From positions 93,523-157,522 of the forward strand of contig NW_027526672.1 of NCBI RefSeq assembly GCF_052857255.1: a stretch of DNA of 64,000 nt, written 5' to 3'. Made by a program: the position numbers and the translations under genes. The notes under the pieces were generated by a model that had not been told where the DNA came from, searched no databases, and worked only from the letters and a program-made list of their open reading frames with translations. Position 1 is the first letter of the stretch. Each line of letters begins with the position of its first letter. Positions 8,801 to 21,163 of this stretch are shown in pieces. Source of the stretch: Amblyomma americanum. Lineage: Eukaryota > Arthropoda > Arachnida > Ixodida > Ixodidae.

Positions 8801-8818
8801 AAGCATGAATACATGCTT
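8801..8818. other. AAGCATG-AATA-CATGCTT hairpin variant
   Basis: Most monomers read AAGCAAG or AAGCACG before AATACATGCTT, which leaves a five-base AAGCA/TGCTT stem. Here AAGCATG extends it to a perfect seven-base stem with a four-base loop. The same variant is at 11,122, 11,511, 15,123, 21,303, 23,624, 24,013, 26,334, 40,647 and 42,971, always in the monomer after the ACGAATATC class A. Confidence 0.85.
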
Positions 8819-10939
8819 TTCGCGCAGTTAAAAGAGAAAAAGTTTTCACGAGTATCACGTGGAACACTTGTAATACCGATGTGTTGTGATTTAGCTCGTT
8901 TCGGTCTAAAACAGCTTGTTTCGCTGTATTAAGCAAGAATACATGCTTTTCGCGCAGTTATAAGAGAAAAAGTTTTGACGAGTATCACGTGGAACACTTG
9001 TAATACCGATGTGTTGTGATTTACCTCGTTTCGGTCTAAAACAACTTGATTCGCTGTATTAAGCAAGAATACATGCTTTTCGCGCAGTTATAAAAGAAAA
9101 AGTTTTGACGCGTATCAGAGGAACACTTGTAAAACCGATGTGTTGTGATTTAGCTCATTTCGGTCTAAAACAGCTTGTTTCGCTGTATTAAGCAAGAATA
9201 CATGCTTTTCGCGCAGTTATAAGAGAAAAAGTTTTGACGAGTATCACGTGGATACTTGTAAAACCGATGTGTTCAGATTTAGCTCGTTTCGGTCTAAAAC
9301 AGCTTGTTTCGTTGTATTAAGCAAGAATACATGCTTTTCGCGCAGTTATAAGAGAAAAAGTTTTGACGCGTATTAGAGAGACACTTGTAAAACCGATGTG
9401 TTGTGATTTAGCTCGTTTCGGTCTAAAACAGCTTGTTTCGTTGTATTAAGCAAGAATACATGCTTTTCGCGCAGTTATAAGAGAAAAAGTTTTGACGAGT
9501 ATCACGTGGATACTTGTAAAACCGATGTGTTCAGATTTAGCTCGTTTCGGTCTAAAACAGCTTGTTTCGTTGTATTAAGCACGAATACATGCTTTTCGCG
9601 CAGTTAAAAGAGAAAAAGTTTTGACGAGTATCACGTGGAACACTTGTAATACCGGTGTGTTGTGATTTAGCTCGATTCGGTCTAAAACAGCTTGTTTCGC
9701 TGTATTAAGCAAGAATACATGCTTTTCGCGCCGTTATAAGAGAAAAAGTTTTGACGCGTATCACAGGAACACTTGTAAAACCGATGTGTTGTGATTTAGC
9801 TCATTTCGGTCTAAAACAGCTTGTTTCGCTGTATTAAGCAAGAATACAAGCTTTTCGCGCAGTTATAAGAGAAAAAGTTTTGACGCCTATCAGAGGAACA
9901 CTTGTAAAACCGATGTGTTGTGATTTAGCTCGTTTCGGTCTAAAACAGCTTGTTTCGCTGTATTAAGCAAGAATACATGCTTTTCGCGCAGTTATAAGAG
10001 AAAAAGTTTTGACGCGTATCAGAGGAACACTTGTAAAACCGATGTGTTGTGATTTAGCTCGTTTCGGTCTAAAACAACTTGTTTGGCTGTATTAAGCAAG
10101 AATACATGCTTTTCGCGCAGTTATAAGAGAAAAAGTTTTGACGCGTATCAGAGGAACACTTGTAAAACCGATGTGTTCAGATTTAGCTCGTTTCGGTCTA
10201 AAACAGCTTGTTTCGTTGTATTAAGCACGAATACATGCTTTACGCGCAGATATAGAAGAAAAAGCTTTGCGTATCAGACACACTTGTAAAACCGATGTGT
10301 TGTGATTTAGCTCGTTTCGGTCTAAAACAGCTTGTGTCGTTGAATTAAGCAAGAATACATGCTTTTCGCGCAGTTATAAGAGAAAAAGTTTTGACGCGTA
10401 TTAGAGAGACACTTGTAAAACCGATGTGTTGTGATTTAGCTCGTTTCGGTCTAAAACAGCTTGTTTCGTTGTATTAAGCAAGAATACATGCTTTTCGCGC
10501 AGTTATAAGAGAAAAAGTTTTGACGAGTATCACGTGGATACTTGTAAAACCGATGTGTTCAGATTTAGCTCGTTTCGGTCTAAAACAGCTTGTTTCGTTG
10601 TATTAAGCACGAATACATGCTTTTCGCGCAGTTATAAGAAAAAAAGTTTTGACGAGTATCACGTGGAACACTTGTAATACCGATGTGTTGTGATTTAGCT
10701 CGTTTCGGTCTAAAACAGCTTGTTTCGCTGTATTAAGCAAGAATACATGCTTTTCGCACAGTTATAAGAGAAAAAGTTTTGACGCGTATCAGAGGAACAC
10801 TTGTAAAACCGATGTGTTGTGATTTAGCTCGTTTCGGTCTAAAACAGCTTGTTTCGCTGTATTAAGCAAGAATACATGCTTTTCGCGCAGTTATAAGAGA
10901 AAAAGTTTTGACGCGTATCAGAGGAACACTTGTAAAACA

Positions 10940-11717
10940 GATGTGTTGTGATTTAGCTCGTTTCGGTCTAAAACAGCTTGTTTCGTTGTATTAAGCAAGA
11001 ATACATGCTTTTCGCGCAGTTATAAGAGAAAAAGTTTTGACGAATATCACGTGGATACTTGTAAAACCGATGTGTTCAGATTTAGCTCGTTTCGGTCAAA
11101 AACAGCTTGTTTCGTTGTATTAAGCATGAATACATGCTTTTCGCGCAGTTAAAAGAGAAAAAGTTTTGACGAGTATCACGTGGAACACTTGTAATACCGA
11201 TGTGTTGTGATTTAGCTCGTTTCGGTCTAAAACAGCTTGTTTCGCTGTATTAAGCAAGAATACATGCTTTTCGCGCAGTTATAAGAGAAAAAGTTTTGAC
11301 GAGTATCACGTGGAACACTTGTAATACCGATGTGTTGTGATTTAGCTCGTTTCGGTCTAAAACAGCTTGTTTCGTTGTATTAAGCAAGAATACATGCTTT
11401 TCGCGCAGTTATAAGAGAAAAAGTTTTGACGAATATCACGTGGATACTTGTAAAACCGATGTGTTCAGATTTAGCTCGTTTCGGTCAAAAACAGCTTGTT
11501 TCGTTGTATTAAGCATGAATACATGCTTTTCGCGCAGTTAAAAGAGAAAAAGTTTTGACGAGTATCACGTGGAACACTTGTAATACCGATGTGTTGTGAT
11601 TTAGCTCGTTTCGGTCTAAAACAGCTTGTTTCGCTGTATTAAGCAAGAATACATGCTTTTCGCGCAGTTATAAGAGAAAAAGTTTTGACGAGTATCACGT
11701 GGAACACTTTTAATACC
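10940..11717 (+). repeat. Trimer A-C-C tandem duplication, 389 bp x 2
   Basis: The trimer made of class A with ACGAATATC, class C with the AAGCATG hairpin, and class C occurs twice in direct succession: GAATATC at 11,042 and 11,431, 389 bp apart (129+130+130). Elsewhere the trimer is single (8,721, 15,043, 21,223, 26,256). The ends are uncertain by up to about 100 bp because the flanks are similar. The same doubled trimer is present at 23.44-24.22 kb as part of the 12,502-bp-offset copy. Confidence 0.92.
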
Positions 11718-12821
11718 GATGTGTTGTGATTTACCTCGTTTCGGTCTAAAACAACTTGATTCGCTGTATTAAGCAAGAATACATGCTTTTCGCGCAGTTA
11801 TAAAAGAAAAAGTTTTGACGCGTATCAGAGGAACACTTGTAAAACCGATGTGTTGTGATTTAGCTCATTTCGGTCTAAAACAGCTTGTTTCGCTGTATTA
11901 AGCAAGAATACATGCTTTTCGCGCAGTTATAAGAGAAAAAGTTTTGACGAGTATCACGTGGATACTTGTAAAACCGATGTGTTCAGATTTAGCTCGTTTC
12001 GGTCTAAAACAGCTTGTTTCGTTGTATTAAGCAAGAATACATGCTTTTCGCGCAGTTATAAGAGAAAAAGTTTTGACGCGTATTAGAGAGACACTTGTAA
12101 AACCGATGTGTTGTGATTTAGCTCGTTTCGGTCTAAAACAGCTTGTTTCGTTGTATTAAGCAAGAATACATGCTTTTCGCGCAGTTATAAGAGAAAAAGT
12201 TTTGACGAGTATCACGTGGATACTTGTAAAACCGATGTGTTCAGATTTAGCTCGTTTCGGTCTAAAACAGCTTGTTTCGTTGTATTAAGCACGAATACAT
12301 GCTTTTCGCGCAGTTAAAAGAGAAAAAGTTTTGACGAGTATCACGTGGAACACTTGTAATACCGGTGTGTTGTGATTTAGCTCGATTCGGTCTAAAACAG
12401 CTTGTTTCGCTGTATTAAGCAAGAATACATGCTTTTCGCGCCGTTATAAGAGAAAAAGTTTTGACGCGTATCAGAGGAACACTTGTAAAACCGATGTGTT
12501 GTGATTTAGCTCATTTCGGTCTAAAACAGCTTGTTTCGCTGTATTAAGCAAGAATACAAGCTTTTCGCGCAGTTATAAGAGAAAAAGTTTTGACGCCTAT
12601 CAGAGGAACACTTGTAAAACCGATGTGTTGTGATTTAGCTCGTTTCGGTCTAAAACAGCTTGTTTCGCTGTATTAAGCAAGAATACATGCTTTTCGCGCA
12701 GTTATAAGAGAAAAAGTTTTGACGCCTATCAGAGGAACACTTGTAAAACCGATGTGTTGTGATTTAGCTCGTTTCGGTCTAAAACAACTTGTTTGGCTGT
12801 ATTAAGCAAGAATACATGCTT

Positions 12822-15800
12822 TTCGCGCAGTTATAAGAGAAAAAGTTTTGACGCCTATCAGAGGAACACTTGTAAAACCGATGTGTTGTGATTTAGCTCG
12901 TTTCGGTCTAAAACAGCTTGTTTTGCTGTATTAAGCAAGAATACATGCTTTTCGCGCAGTTATAAGAGAAAAAGTTTTGACGCGTATCAGAGGAACACTT
13001 GTAAAACCGATGTGTTGTGATTTAGCTCGTTTCGGTCTAAAACAACTTGTTTCGCTGTATTAAGCAAGAATACATGCTTTTCGCGCAGTTATAAGAGAAA
13101 AAGTTTTGACGCGTATCAGAGGAACACTTGTAATACCGATGTGTTGTGATTTAGCTCGGTTCGGTCTAAAACAGCTTGTTTCGCTGTATTAAGCAAGAAT
13201 ACATGCTTTTCGCGCAGTTATAAGAGAAAAAGTTTTCACGAGTATCACGTGGAACACTTGTAATACCGATGTGTTGTGATTTAGCTCGTTTCGGTCTAAA
13301 ACAACTTGATTCGCTGTATTAAGCAAGAATACATGCTTTTCGCGCAGTTATAAAAGAAAAAGTTTTGACGCGTATCAGAGGAACACTTGTAAAACCGATG
13401 TGTTGTGATTTAGCTCATTTCGGTCTAAAACAGCTTGTTTCGCTGTATTAAGCAATAATACATGCTTTTCGCGCAGTTATAAGAGAAAAAGTTTTGACGA
13501 GTATCACGTGGATACTTGTAAAACCGATGTGTTCAGATTTAGCTCGTTTCGGTCTAAAACAGCTTGTTTCGTTGTATTAAGCAAGAATACATGCTTTTCG
13601 CGCAGTTATAAGAGAAAAAGTTTTGACGCGTATTAGAGAGACACTTGTAAAACCGATGTGTTGTGATTTAGCTCGTTTCGGTCTAAAACAGCTTGTTTCG
13701 TTGTATTAAGAAAGAATACATGCTTTTCGCGCAGTTATAAGAGAAAAAGTTTTGACGAGTATCACGTGGATACTTGTAAAACCGATGTGTTCAGATTTAG
13801 CTCGTTTCGGTCTAAAACAGCTTGTTTCGTTGTATTAAGCAAGAATACATGCTTTTCGCGCCGTTATAAGAGAAAAAGTTTTGACGCGTATCAGAGGAAC
13901 ACTTGTAAAACCGATGTGTTGTGATTTAGCTCATTTCGGTCTAAAACAGCTTGTTTCGCTGTATTAAGCAAGAATACAAGCTTTTCGCGCAGTTATAAGA
14001 GAAAAAGTTTTGACGCCTATCAGAGGAACACTTGTAAAACCGATGTGTTGTGATTTAGCTCGTTTCGGTCTAAAACAGCTTGTTTCGCTGTATTAAGCAA
14101 GAATACATGCTTTTCGCGCAGTTATAAGAGAAAAAGTTTTGACGCGTATCAGAGGAACACTTGTAAAACCGATGTGTTGTGATTTAGCTCGTTTCGGTCT
14201 AAAACAACTTGTTTCGCTGTATTAAGCAAGAATACATGCTTTTCGCGCAGTTATAAGAGAAAAAGGTTTGACGCGTATCAGAGGAACACTTGTAAAACCG
14301 ATGTGTTCAGATTTAGCTCGTTTCGGTCTAAAACAGCTTGTTTCGTTGTATTAAGCACGAATACATGCTTTACGCGCAGTTATAGAAGAAAAAGCTTTGC
14401 GTATCAGACACACTTGTAAAACCGATGTGTTGTGATTTAGCTCGTTTCGGTCTAAAACAGCTTGTGTCGTTGTATTAAGCAAGAATACATGCTTTTCGCG
14501 CAGTTATAAGAGAAAAAGTTTTGACGCGTATTAGAGAGACACTTGTAAAACCGATGTGTTGTGATTTAGCTCGTTTCGGTCTAAAACAGCTTGTTTCGTT
14601 GTATTAAGCAAGAATACATGCTTTTCGCGCAGTTATAAGAAAAAAAGTTTTGACGAGTATCACGTGGAACACTTGTAATACCGATGTGTTGTGATTTAGC
14701 TCGTTTCGGTCTAAAACAGCTTGTTTCGCTGTATTAAGCAAGAATACATGCTTTTCGCGCAGTTATAAGAGAAAAAGTTTTGACGCGTATCAGAGGAACA
14801 CTTGTAAAACCGATGTGTTGTGATTTAGCTCGTTTCGGTCTAAAACAGCTTGTTTCGCTGTATCAAGCAAGAATACATGCTTTTCGCGCAGTTATAAGAG
14901 AAAAAGTTTTGACGCGTATCAGAGGAACACTTGTAAAACCGATGTGTTGTGATTTAGCTCGTTTCGGTCTAAAACAGCTTGTTTCGTTGTATTAAGCAAG
15001 AATACATGCTTTTCGCGCAGTTATAAGAGAAAAAGTTTTGACGAATATCACGTGGATACTTGTAAAACCGATGTGTTCAGATTTAGCTCGTTTCGGTCAA
15101 AAACAGCTTGTTTCGTTGTATTAAGCATGAATACATGCTTTTCGCGCAGTTAAAAGAGAAAAAGTTTTGACGAGTATCACGTGGAACACTTGTAATACCG
15201 ATGTGTTGTGATTTAGCTCGTTTCGGTCTAAAACAGCTTGTTTCGCTGTATTAAGCAAGAATACATGCTTTTCGCGCAGTTATAAGAGAAAAAGTTTTGA
15301 CGAGTATCACGTGGAACACTTGTAATACCGATGTGTTGTGATTTACCTCGTTTCGGTCTAAAACAACTTGATTCGCTGTATTAAGCAAGAATACATGCTT
15401 TTCGCGCAGTTATAAAAGAAAAAGTTTTGACGCGTATCAGAGGAACACTTGTAAAACCGATGTGTTGTGATTTAGCTCATTTCGGTCTAAAACAGCTTGT
15501 TTCGCTGTATTAAGCAAGAATACATGCTTTTCGCGCAGTTATAAGAGAAAAAGTTTTGACGAGTATCACGTGGATACTTGTAAAACCGATGTGTTCAGAT
15601 TTAGCTCGTTTCGGTCTAAAACAGCTTGTTTCGTTGTATTAAGCAAGAATACATGCTTTTCGCGCAGTTATAAGAGAAAAAGTTTTGACGCGTATTAGAG
15701 AGACACTTGTAAAACCGATGTGTTGTGATTTAGCTCGTTTCGGTCTAAAACAGCTTGTTTCGTTGTATTAAGCAAGAATACATGCTTTTCGCGCAGTTAT

Positions 15801-17292
15801 AAGAGAAAAAGTTTTGACGAGTATCACGTGGATACTTGTAAAACCGATGTGTTCAGATTTAGCTCGTTTCGGTCTAAAACAGCTTGTTTCGTTGTATTAA
15901 GCACGAATACATGCTTTTCGCGCAGTTAAAAGAGAAAAAGTTTTGACGAGTATCACGTGGAACACTTGTAATACCGGTGTGTTGTGATTTAGCTCGATTC
16001 GGTCTAAAACAGCTTGTTTCGCTGTATTAAGCAAGAATACATGCTTTTCGCGCCGTTATAAGAGAAAAAGTTTTGACGCGTATCAGAGGAACACTTGTAA
16101 AACCGATGTGTTGTGATTTAGCTCATTTCGGTCTAAAACAGCTTGTTTCGCTGTATTAAGCAAGAATACAAGCTTTTCGCGCAGTTATAAGAGAAAAAGT
16201 TTTGACGCCTATCAGAGGAACACTTGTAAAACCGATGTGTTGTGATTTAGCTCGTTTCGGTCTAAAACAGCTTGTTTCGCTGTATTAAGCAAGAATACAT
16301 GCTTTTCGCGCAGTTATAAGAGAAAAAGTTTTGACGCGTATCAGAGGAACACTTGTAAAACCGATGTGTTGTGATTTAGCTCGTTTCGGTCTAAAACAAC
16401 TTGTTTGGCTGTATTAAGCAAGAATACATGCTTTTCGCGCAGTTATAAGAGAAAAAGTTTTGACGCGTATCAGAGGAACACTTGTAAAACCGATGTGTTC
16501 AGATTTAGCTCGTTTCGGTCTAAAACAGCTTGTTTCGTTGTATTAAGCACGAATACATGCTTTACGCGCAGATATAGAAGAAAAAGCTTTGCGTATCAGA
16601 CACACTTGTAAAACCGATGTGTTGTGATTTAGCTCGTTTCGGTCTAAAACAGCTTGTGTCGTTGAATTAAGCAAGAATACATGCTTTTCGCGCAGTTATA
16701 AGAGAAAAAGTTTTGACGCGTATTAGAGAGACACTTGTAAAACCGATGTGTTGTGATTTAGCTCGTTTCGGTCTAAAACAGCTTGTTTCGTTGTATTAAG
16801 CAAGAATACATGCTTTTCGCGCAGTTATAAGAGAAAAAGTTTTGACGAGTATCACGTGGATACTTGTAAAACCGATGTGTTCAGATTTAGCTCGTTTCGG
16901 TCTAAAACAGCTTGTTTCGTTGTATTAAGCACGAATACATGCTTTTCGCGCAGTTATAAGAAAAAAAGTTTTGACGAGTATCACGTGGAACACTTGTAAT
17001 ACCGATGTGTTGTGATTTAGCTCGTTTCGGTCTAAAACAGCTTGTTTCGCTGTATTAAGCAAGAATACATGCTTTTCGCACAGTTATAAGAGAAAAAGTT
17101 TTGACGCGTATCAGAGGAACACTTGTAAAACCGATGTGTTGTGATTTAGCTCGTTTCGGTCTAAAACAGCTTGTTTCGCTGTATTAAGCAAGAATACATG
17201 CTTTTCGCGCAGTTATAAGAGAAAAAGTTTTGACGCGTATCAGAGGAACACTTGTAAAACAGATGTGTTGTGATTTAGCTCGTTTCGGTCTA
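12822..17292 (+). repeat. 49-mer block, copy 2
   Basis: Second copy of 6,500-10,970 at an offset of 6,322 bp. At 14,862 a private change (TATCAAGC in place of TATTAAGC) removes a stop and yields a 71-residue read-through frame at 14,780-14,995. After 17,292 it switches to a monomer with AAGAAAG like 13,708, which starts the 21-mer pattern. Confidence 0.9.
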
Positions 17293-18461
17293 AAACAGCT
17301 TGTTTCGTTGTATTAAGAAAGAATACATGCTTTTCGCGCAGTTATAAGAGAAAAAGTTTTGACGAGTATCACGTGGATACTTGTAAAACCGATGTGTTCA
17401 GATTTAGCTCGTTTCGGTCTAAAACAGCTTGTTTCGTTGTATTAAGCAAGAATACATGCTTTTCGCGCCGTTATAAGAGAAAAAGTTTTGACGCGTATCA
17501 GAGGAACACTTGTAAAACCGATGTGTTGTGATTTAGCTCATTTCGGTCTAAAACAGCTTGTTTCGCTGTATTAAGCAAGAATACAAGCTTTTCGCGCAGT
17601 TATAAGAGAAAAAGTTTTGACGCCTATCAGAGGAACACTTGTAAAACCGATGTGTTGTGATTTAGCTCGTTTCGGTCTAAAACAGCTTGTTTCGCTGTAT
17701 TAAGCAAGAATACATGCTTTTCGCGCAGTTATAAGAGAAAAAGTTTTGACGCGTATCAGAGGAACACTTGTAAAACCGATGTGTTGTGATTTAGCTCGTT
17801 TCGGTCTAAAACAACTTGTTTCGCTGTATTAAGCAAGAATACATGCTTTTCGCGCAGTTATAAGAGAAAAAGGTTTGACGCGTATCAGAGGAACACTTGT
17901 AAAACCGATGTGTTCAGATTTAGCTCGTTTCGGTCTAAAACAGCTTGTTTCGTTGTATTAAGCACGAATACATGCTTTACGCGCAGTTATAGAAGAAAAA
18001 GCTTTGCGTATCAGACACACTTGTAAAACCGATGTGTTGTGATTTAGCTCGTTTCGGTCTAAAACAGCTTGTGTCGTTGTATTAAGCAAGAATACATGCT
18101 TTTCGCGCAGTTATAAGAGAAAAAGTTTTGACGCGTATTAGAGAGACACTTGTAAAACCGATGTGTTGTGATTTAGCTCGTTTCGGTCTAAAACAGCTTG
18201 TTTCGTTGTATTAAGCAAGAATACATGCTTTTCGCGCAGTTATAAGAAAAAAAGTTTTGACGAGTATCACGTGGAACACTTGTAAAACCGATGTGTTGTG
18301 ATTTAGCTCGTTTCGGTCTAAAACAGCTTGTTTCGCTGTATTAAGCAAGAATACATGCTTTTCGCGCAGTTATAAGAGAAAAAGTTTTGACGCGTATCAG
18401 AGGAACACTTGTAAAACCGATGTGTTGTGATTTAGCTCGTTTCGGTCTAAAACAGCTTGTT
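15760..18461 (+). repeat. HOR family 2, 21-mer, copy 1 (2,702 bp)
   Basis: Starting at the GTTTGGCTG monomer at about 16,398 the 21 classes are D-F-B-A-C-D-D-A-D-D, then D-D-F-B-C-D-A-C-D-D-D, after which GTTTGGCTG returns at 19,107. The length is explained exactly: 21 x 129 = 2,709, minus 10 for two class F, plus 3 for three class C. Monomers 9-14 and 19-24 (wrapping) have the same order, so the 21-mer is itself a 10-mer plus an 11-mer. Ends are phase choices, uncertain by about 100 bp. Confidence 0.92.
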
Positions 18462-21163
18462 TCGTTGTATTAAGCAAGAATACATGCTTTTCGCGCAGTT
18501 ATAAGAGAAAAAGTTTTGACGAGTATCACGTGGATACTTGTAAAACCGATGTGTTCAGATTTAGCTCGTTTCGGTCTAAAACAGCTTGTTTCGTTGTATT
18601 AAGCACGAATACATGCTTTTCGCGCAGTTAAAAGAGAAAAAGTTTTGACGAGTATCACGTGGAACACTTGTAATACCGGTGTGTTGTGATTTAGCTCGAT
18701 TCGGTCTAAAACAGCTTGTTTCGCTGTATTAAGCAAGAATACATGCTTTTCGCGCCGTTATAAGAGAAAAAGTTTTGACGCGTATCAGAGGAACACTTGT
18801 AAAACCGATGTGTTGTGATTTAGCTCATTTCGGTCTAAAACAGCTTGTTTCGCTGTATTAAGCAAGAATACAAGCTTTTCGCGCAGTTATAAGAGAAAAA
18901 GTTTTGACGCCTATCAGAGGAACACTTGTAAAACCGATGTGTTGTGATTTAGCTCGTTTCGGTCTAAAACAGCTTGTTTCGCTGTATTAAGCAAGAATAC
19001 ATGCTTTTCGCGCAGTTATAAGAGAAAAAGTTTTGACGCGTATCAGAGGAACACTTGTAAAACCGATGTGTTGTGATTTAGCTCGTTTCGGTCTAAAACA
19101 ACTTGTTTGGCTGTATTAAGCAAGAATACATGCTTTTCGCGCAGTTATAAGAGAAAAAGTTTTGACGCGTATCAGAGGAACACTTGTAAAACCGATGTGT
19201 TCAGATTTAGCTCGTTTCGGTCTAAAACAGCTTGTTTCGTTGTATTAAGCACGAATACATGCTTTACGCGCAGATATAGAAGAAAAAGCTTTGCGTATCA
19301 GACACACTTGTAAAACCGATGTGTTGTGATTTAGCTCGTTTCGGTCTAAAACAGCTTGTGTCGTTGAATTAAGCAAGAATACATGCTTTTCGCGCAGTTA
19401 TAAGAGAAAAAGTTTTGACGCGTATTAGAGAGACACTTGTAAAACCGATGTGTTGTGATTTAGCTCGTTTCGGTCTAAAACAGCTTGTTTCGTTGTATTA
19501 AGCAAGAATACATGCTTTTCGCGCAGTTATAAGAGAAAAAGTTTTGACGAGTATCACGTGGATACTTGTAAAACCGATGTGTTCAGATTTAGCTCGTTTC
19601 GGTCTAAAACAGCTTGTTTCGTTGTATTAAGCACGAATACATGCTTTTCGCGCAGTTATAAGAAAAAAAGTTTTGACGAGTATCACGTGGAACACTTGTA
19701 ATACCGATGTGTTGTGATTTAGCTCGTTTCGGTCTAAAACAGCTTGTTTCGCTGTATTAAGCAAGAATACATGCTTTTCGCACAGTTATAAGAGAAAAAG
19801 TTTTGACGCGTATCAGAGGAACACTTGTAAAACCGATGTGTTGTGATTTAGCTCGTTTCGGTCTAAAACAGCTTGTTTCGCTGTATTAAGCAAGAATACA
19901 TGCTTTTCGCGCAGTTATAAGAGAAAAAGTTTTGACGCGTATCAGAGGAACACTTGTAAAACAGATGTGTTGTGATTTAGCTCGTTTCGGTCTAAAACAG
20001 CTTGTTTCGTTGTATTAAGAAAGAATACATGCTTTTCGCGCAGTTATAAGAGAAAAAGTTTTGACGAGTATCACGTGGATACTTGTAAAACCGATGTGTT
20101 CAGATTTAGCTCGTTTCGGTCTAAAACAGCTTGTTTCGTTGTATTAAGCAAGAATACATGCTTTTCGCGCCGTTATAAGAGAAAAAGTTTTGACGCGTAT
20201 CAGAGGAACACTTGTAAAACCGATGTGTTGTGATTTAGCTCATTTCGGTCTAAAACAGCTTGTTTCGCTGTATTAAGCAAGAATACAAGCTTTTCGCGCA
20301 GTTATAAGAGAAAAAGTTTTGACGCCTATCAGAGGAACACTTGTAAAACCGATGTGTTGTGATTTAGCTCGTTTCGGTCTAAAACAGCTTGTTTCGCTGT
20401 ATTAAGCAAGAATACATGCTTTTCGCGCAGTTATAAGAGAAAAAGTTTTGACGCGTATCAGAGGAACACTTGTAAAACCGATGTGTTGTGATTTAGCTCG
20501 TTTCGGTCTAAAACAACTTGTTTCGCTGTATTAAGCAAGAATACATGCTTTTCGCGCAGTTATAAGAGAAAAAGGTTTGACGCGTATCAGAGGAACACTT
20601 GTAAAACCGATGTGTTCAGATTTAGCTCGTTTCGGTCTAAAACAGCTTGTTTCGTTGTATTAAGCACGAATACATGCTTTACGCGCAGTTATAGAAGAAA
20701 AAGCTTTGCGTATCAGACACACTTGTAAAACCGATGTGTTGTGATTTAGCTCGTTTCGGTCTAAAACAGCTTGTGTCGTTGTATTAAGCAAGAATACATG
20801 CTTTTCGCGCAGTTATAAGAGAAAAAGTTTTGACGCGTATTAGAGAGACACTTGTAAAACCGATGTGTTGTGATTTAGCTCGTTTCGGTCTAAAACAGCT
20901 TGTTTCGTTGTATTAAGCAAGAATACATGCTTTTCGCGCAGTTATAAGAAAAAAAGTTTTGACGAGTATCACGTGGAACACTTGTAAAACCGATGTGTTG
21001 TGATTTAGCTCGTTTCGGTCTAAAACAGCTTGTTTCGCTGTATTAAGCAAGAATACATGCTTTTCGCGCAGTTATAAGAGAAAAAGTTTTGACGCGTATC
21101 AGAGGAACACTTGTAAAACCGATGTGTTGTGATTTAGCTCGTTTCGGTCTAAAACAGCTTGTT
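18462..21163 (+). repeat. HOR family 2, 21-mer, copy 2
   Basis: Tandem second copy. Anchors: CCGGTG 15,973/18,675; GTTTGGCTG 16,405/19,107; AAGAAAG 17,315/20,017; AGCTTTGCG 18,000/20,702, all 2,702 bp apart. The pair ends at about 21.2 kb, where class A with GAATATC replaces class A with GAGTATC. Confidence 0.92.

Larger units (their letters stand above)
6500..10970 (+). repeat. 49-mer block, copy 1 (offset 6,322 bp)
   Basis: This 4.5-kb stretch recurs at 12,822-17,292. Matching anchors: ACGCC 6,528/12,850; TTTTGCTG 6,599/12,921; AGCTCGGTTC 6,831/13,153; AAGAAAG 7,386/13,708; GTTTGGCTG 10,083/16,405; AAACAGATG 10,937/17,259. The two part company after about 10,970, where this copy continues into the AAGCAAG/GACGAATATC monomer and the other into AAGAAAG. 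The 6,322-bp period holds over 35 of its 49 monomers. Confidence 0.92.
8600..12840 (+). repeat. 97-mer-spaced block, copy 1 (offset 12,502 bp)
   Basis: This 4.2-kb block recurs at 21,102-25,342. Anchors: GAATATC 8,721/21,223; ATACAAGC 9,844/22,346; GTTTGGCTG 10,083/22,585; doubled trimer 11,042/23,544; CACTTTTAATACC about 11,706/24,208. Small differences exist, for example ACGCCTATC at 12,721 against ACGCGTATC at 25,223. Its right half overlaps the stretch not shared with the 49-mer copy, so the array was rearranged in several overlapping events. Confidence 0.88.

Noticed and set aside
10083..10289. 68-residue open frame, repeated at 16,405, 19,107, 22,585 and 25,295
   Set aside because: The start codon arises from GTTTGGCTG in one class D monomer and the frame crosses two Q-type monomers before a stop. 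The copies are identical because the DNA was duplicated; no ribosome-binding or gene structure, and the frame is ordinary repeat.
14780..14995. 71-residue open frame
   Set aside because: It results from a single TATCAAGC change that removes the usual stop in the TATTAAGC segment.
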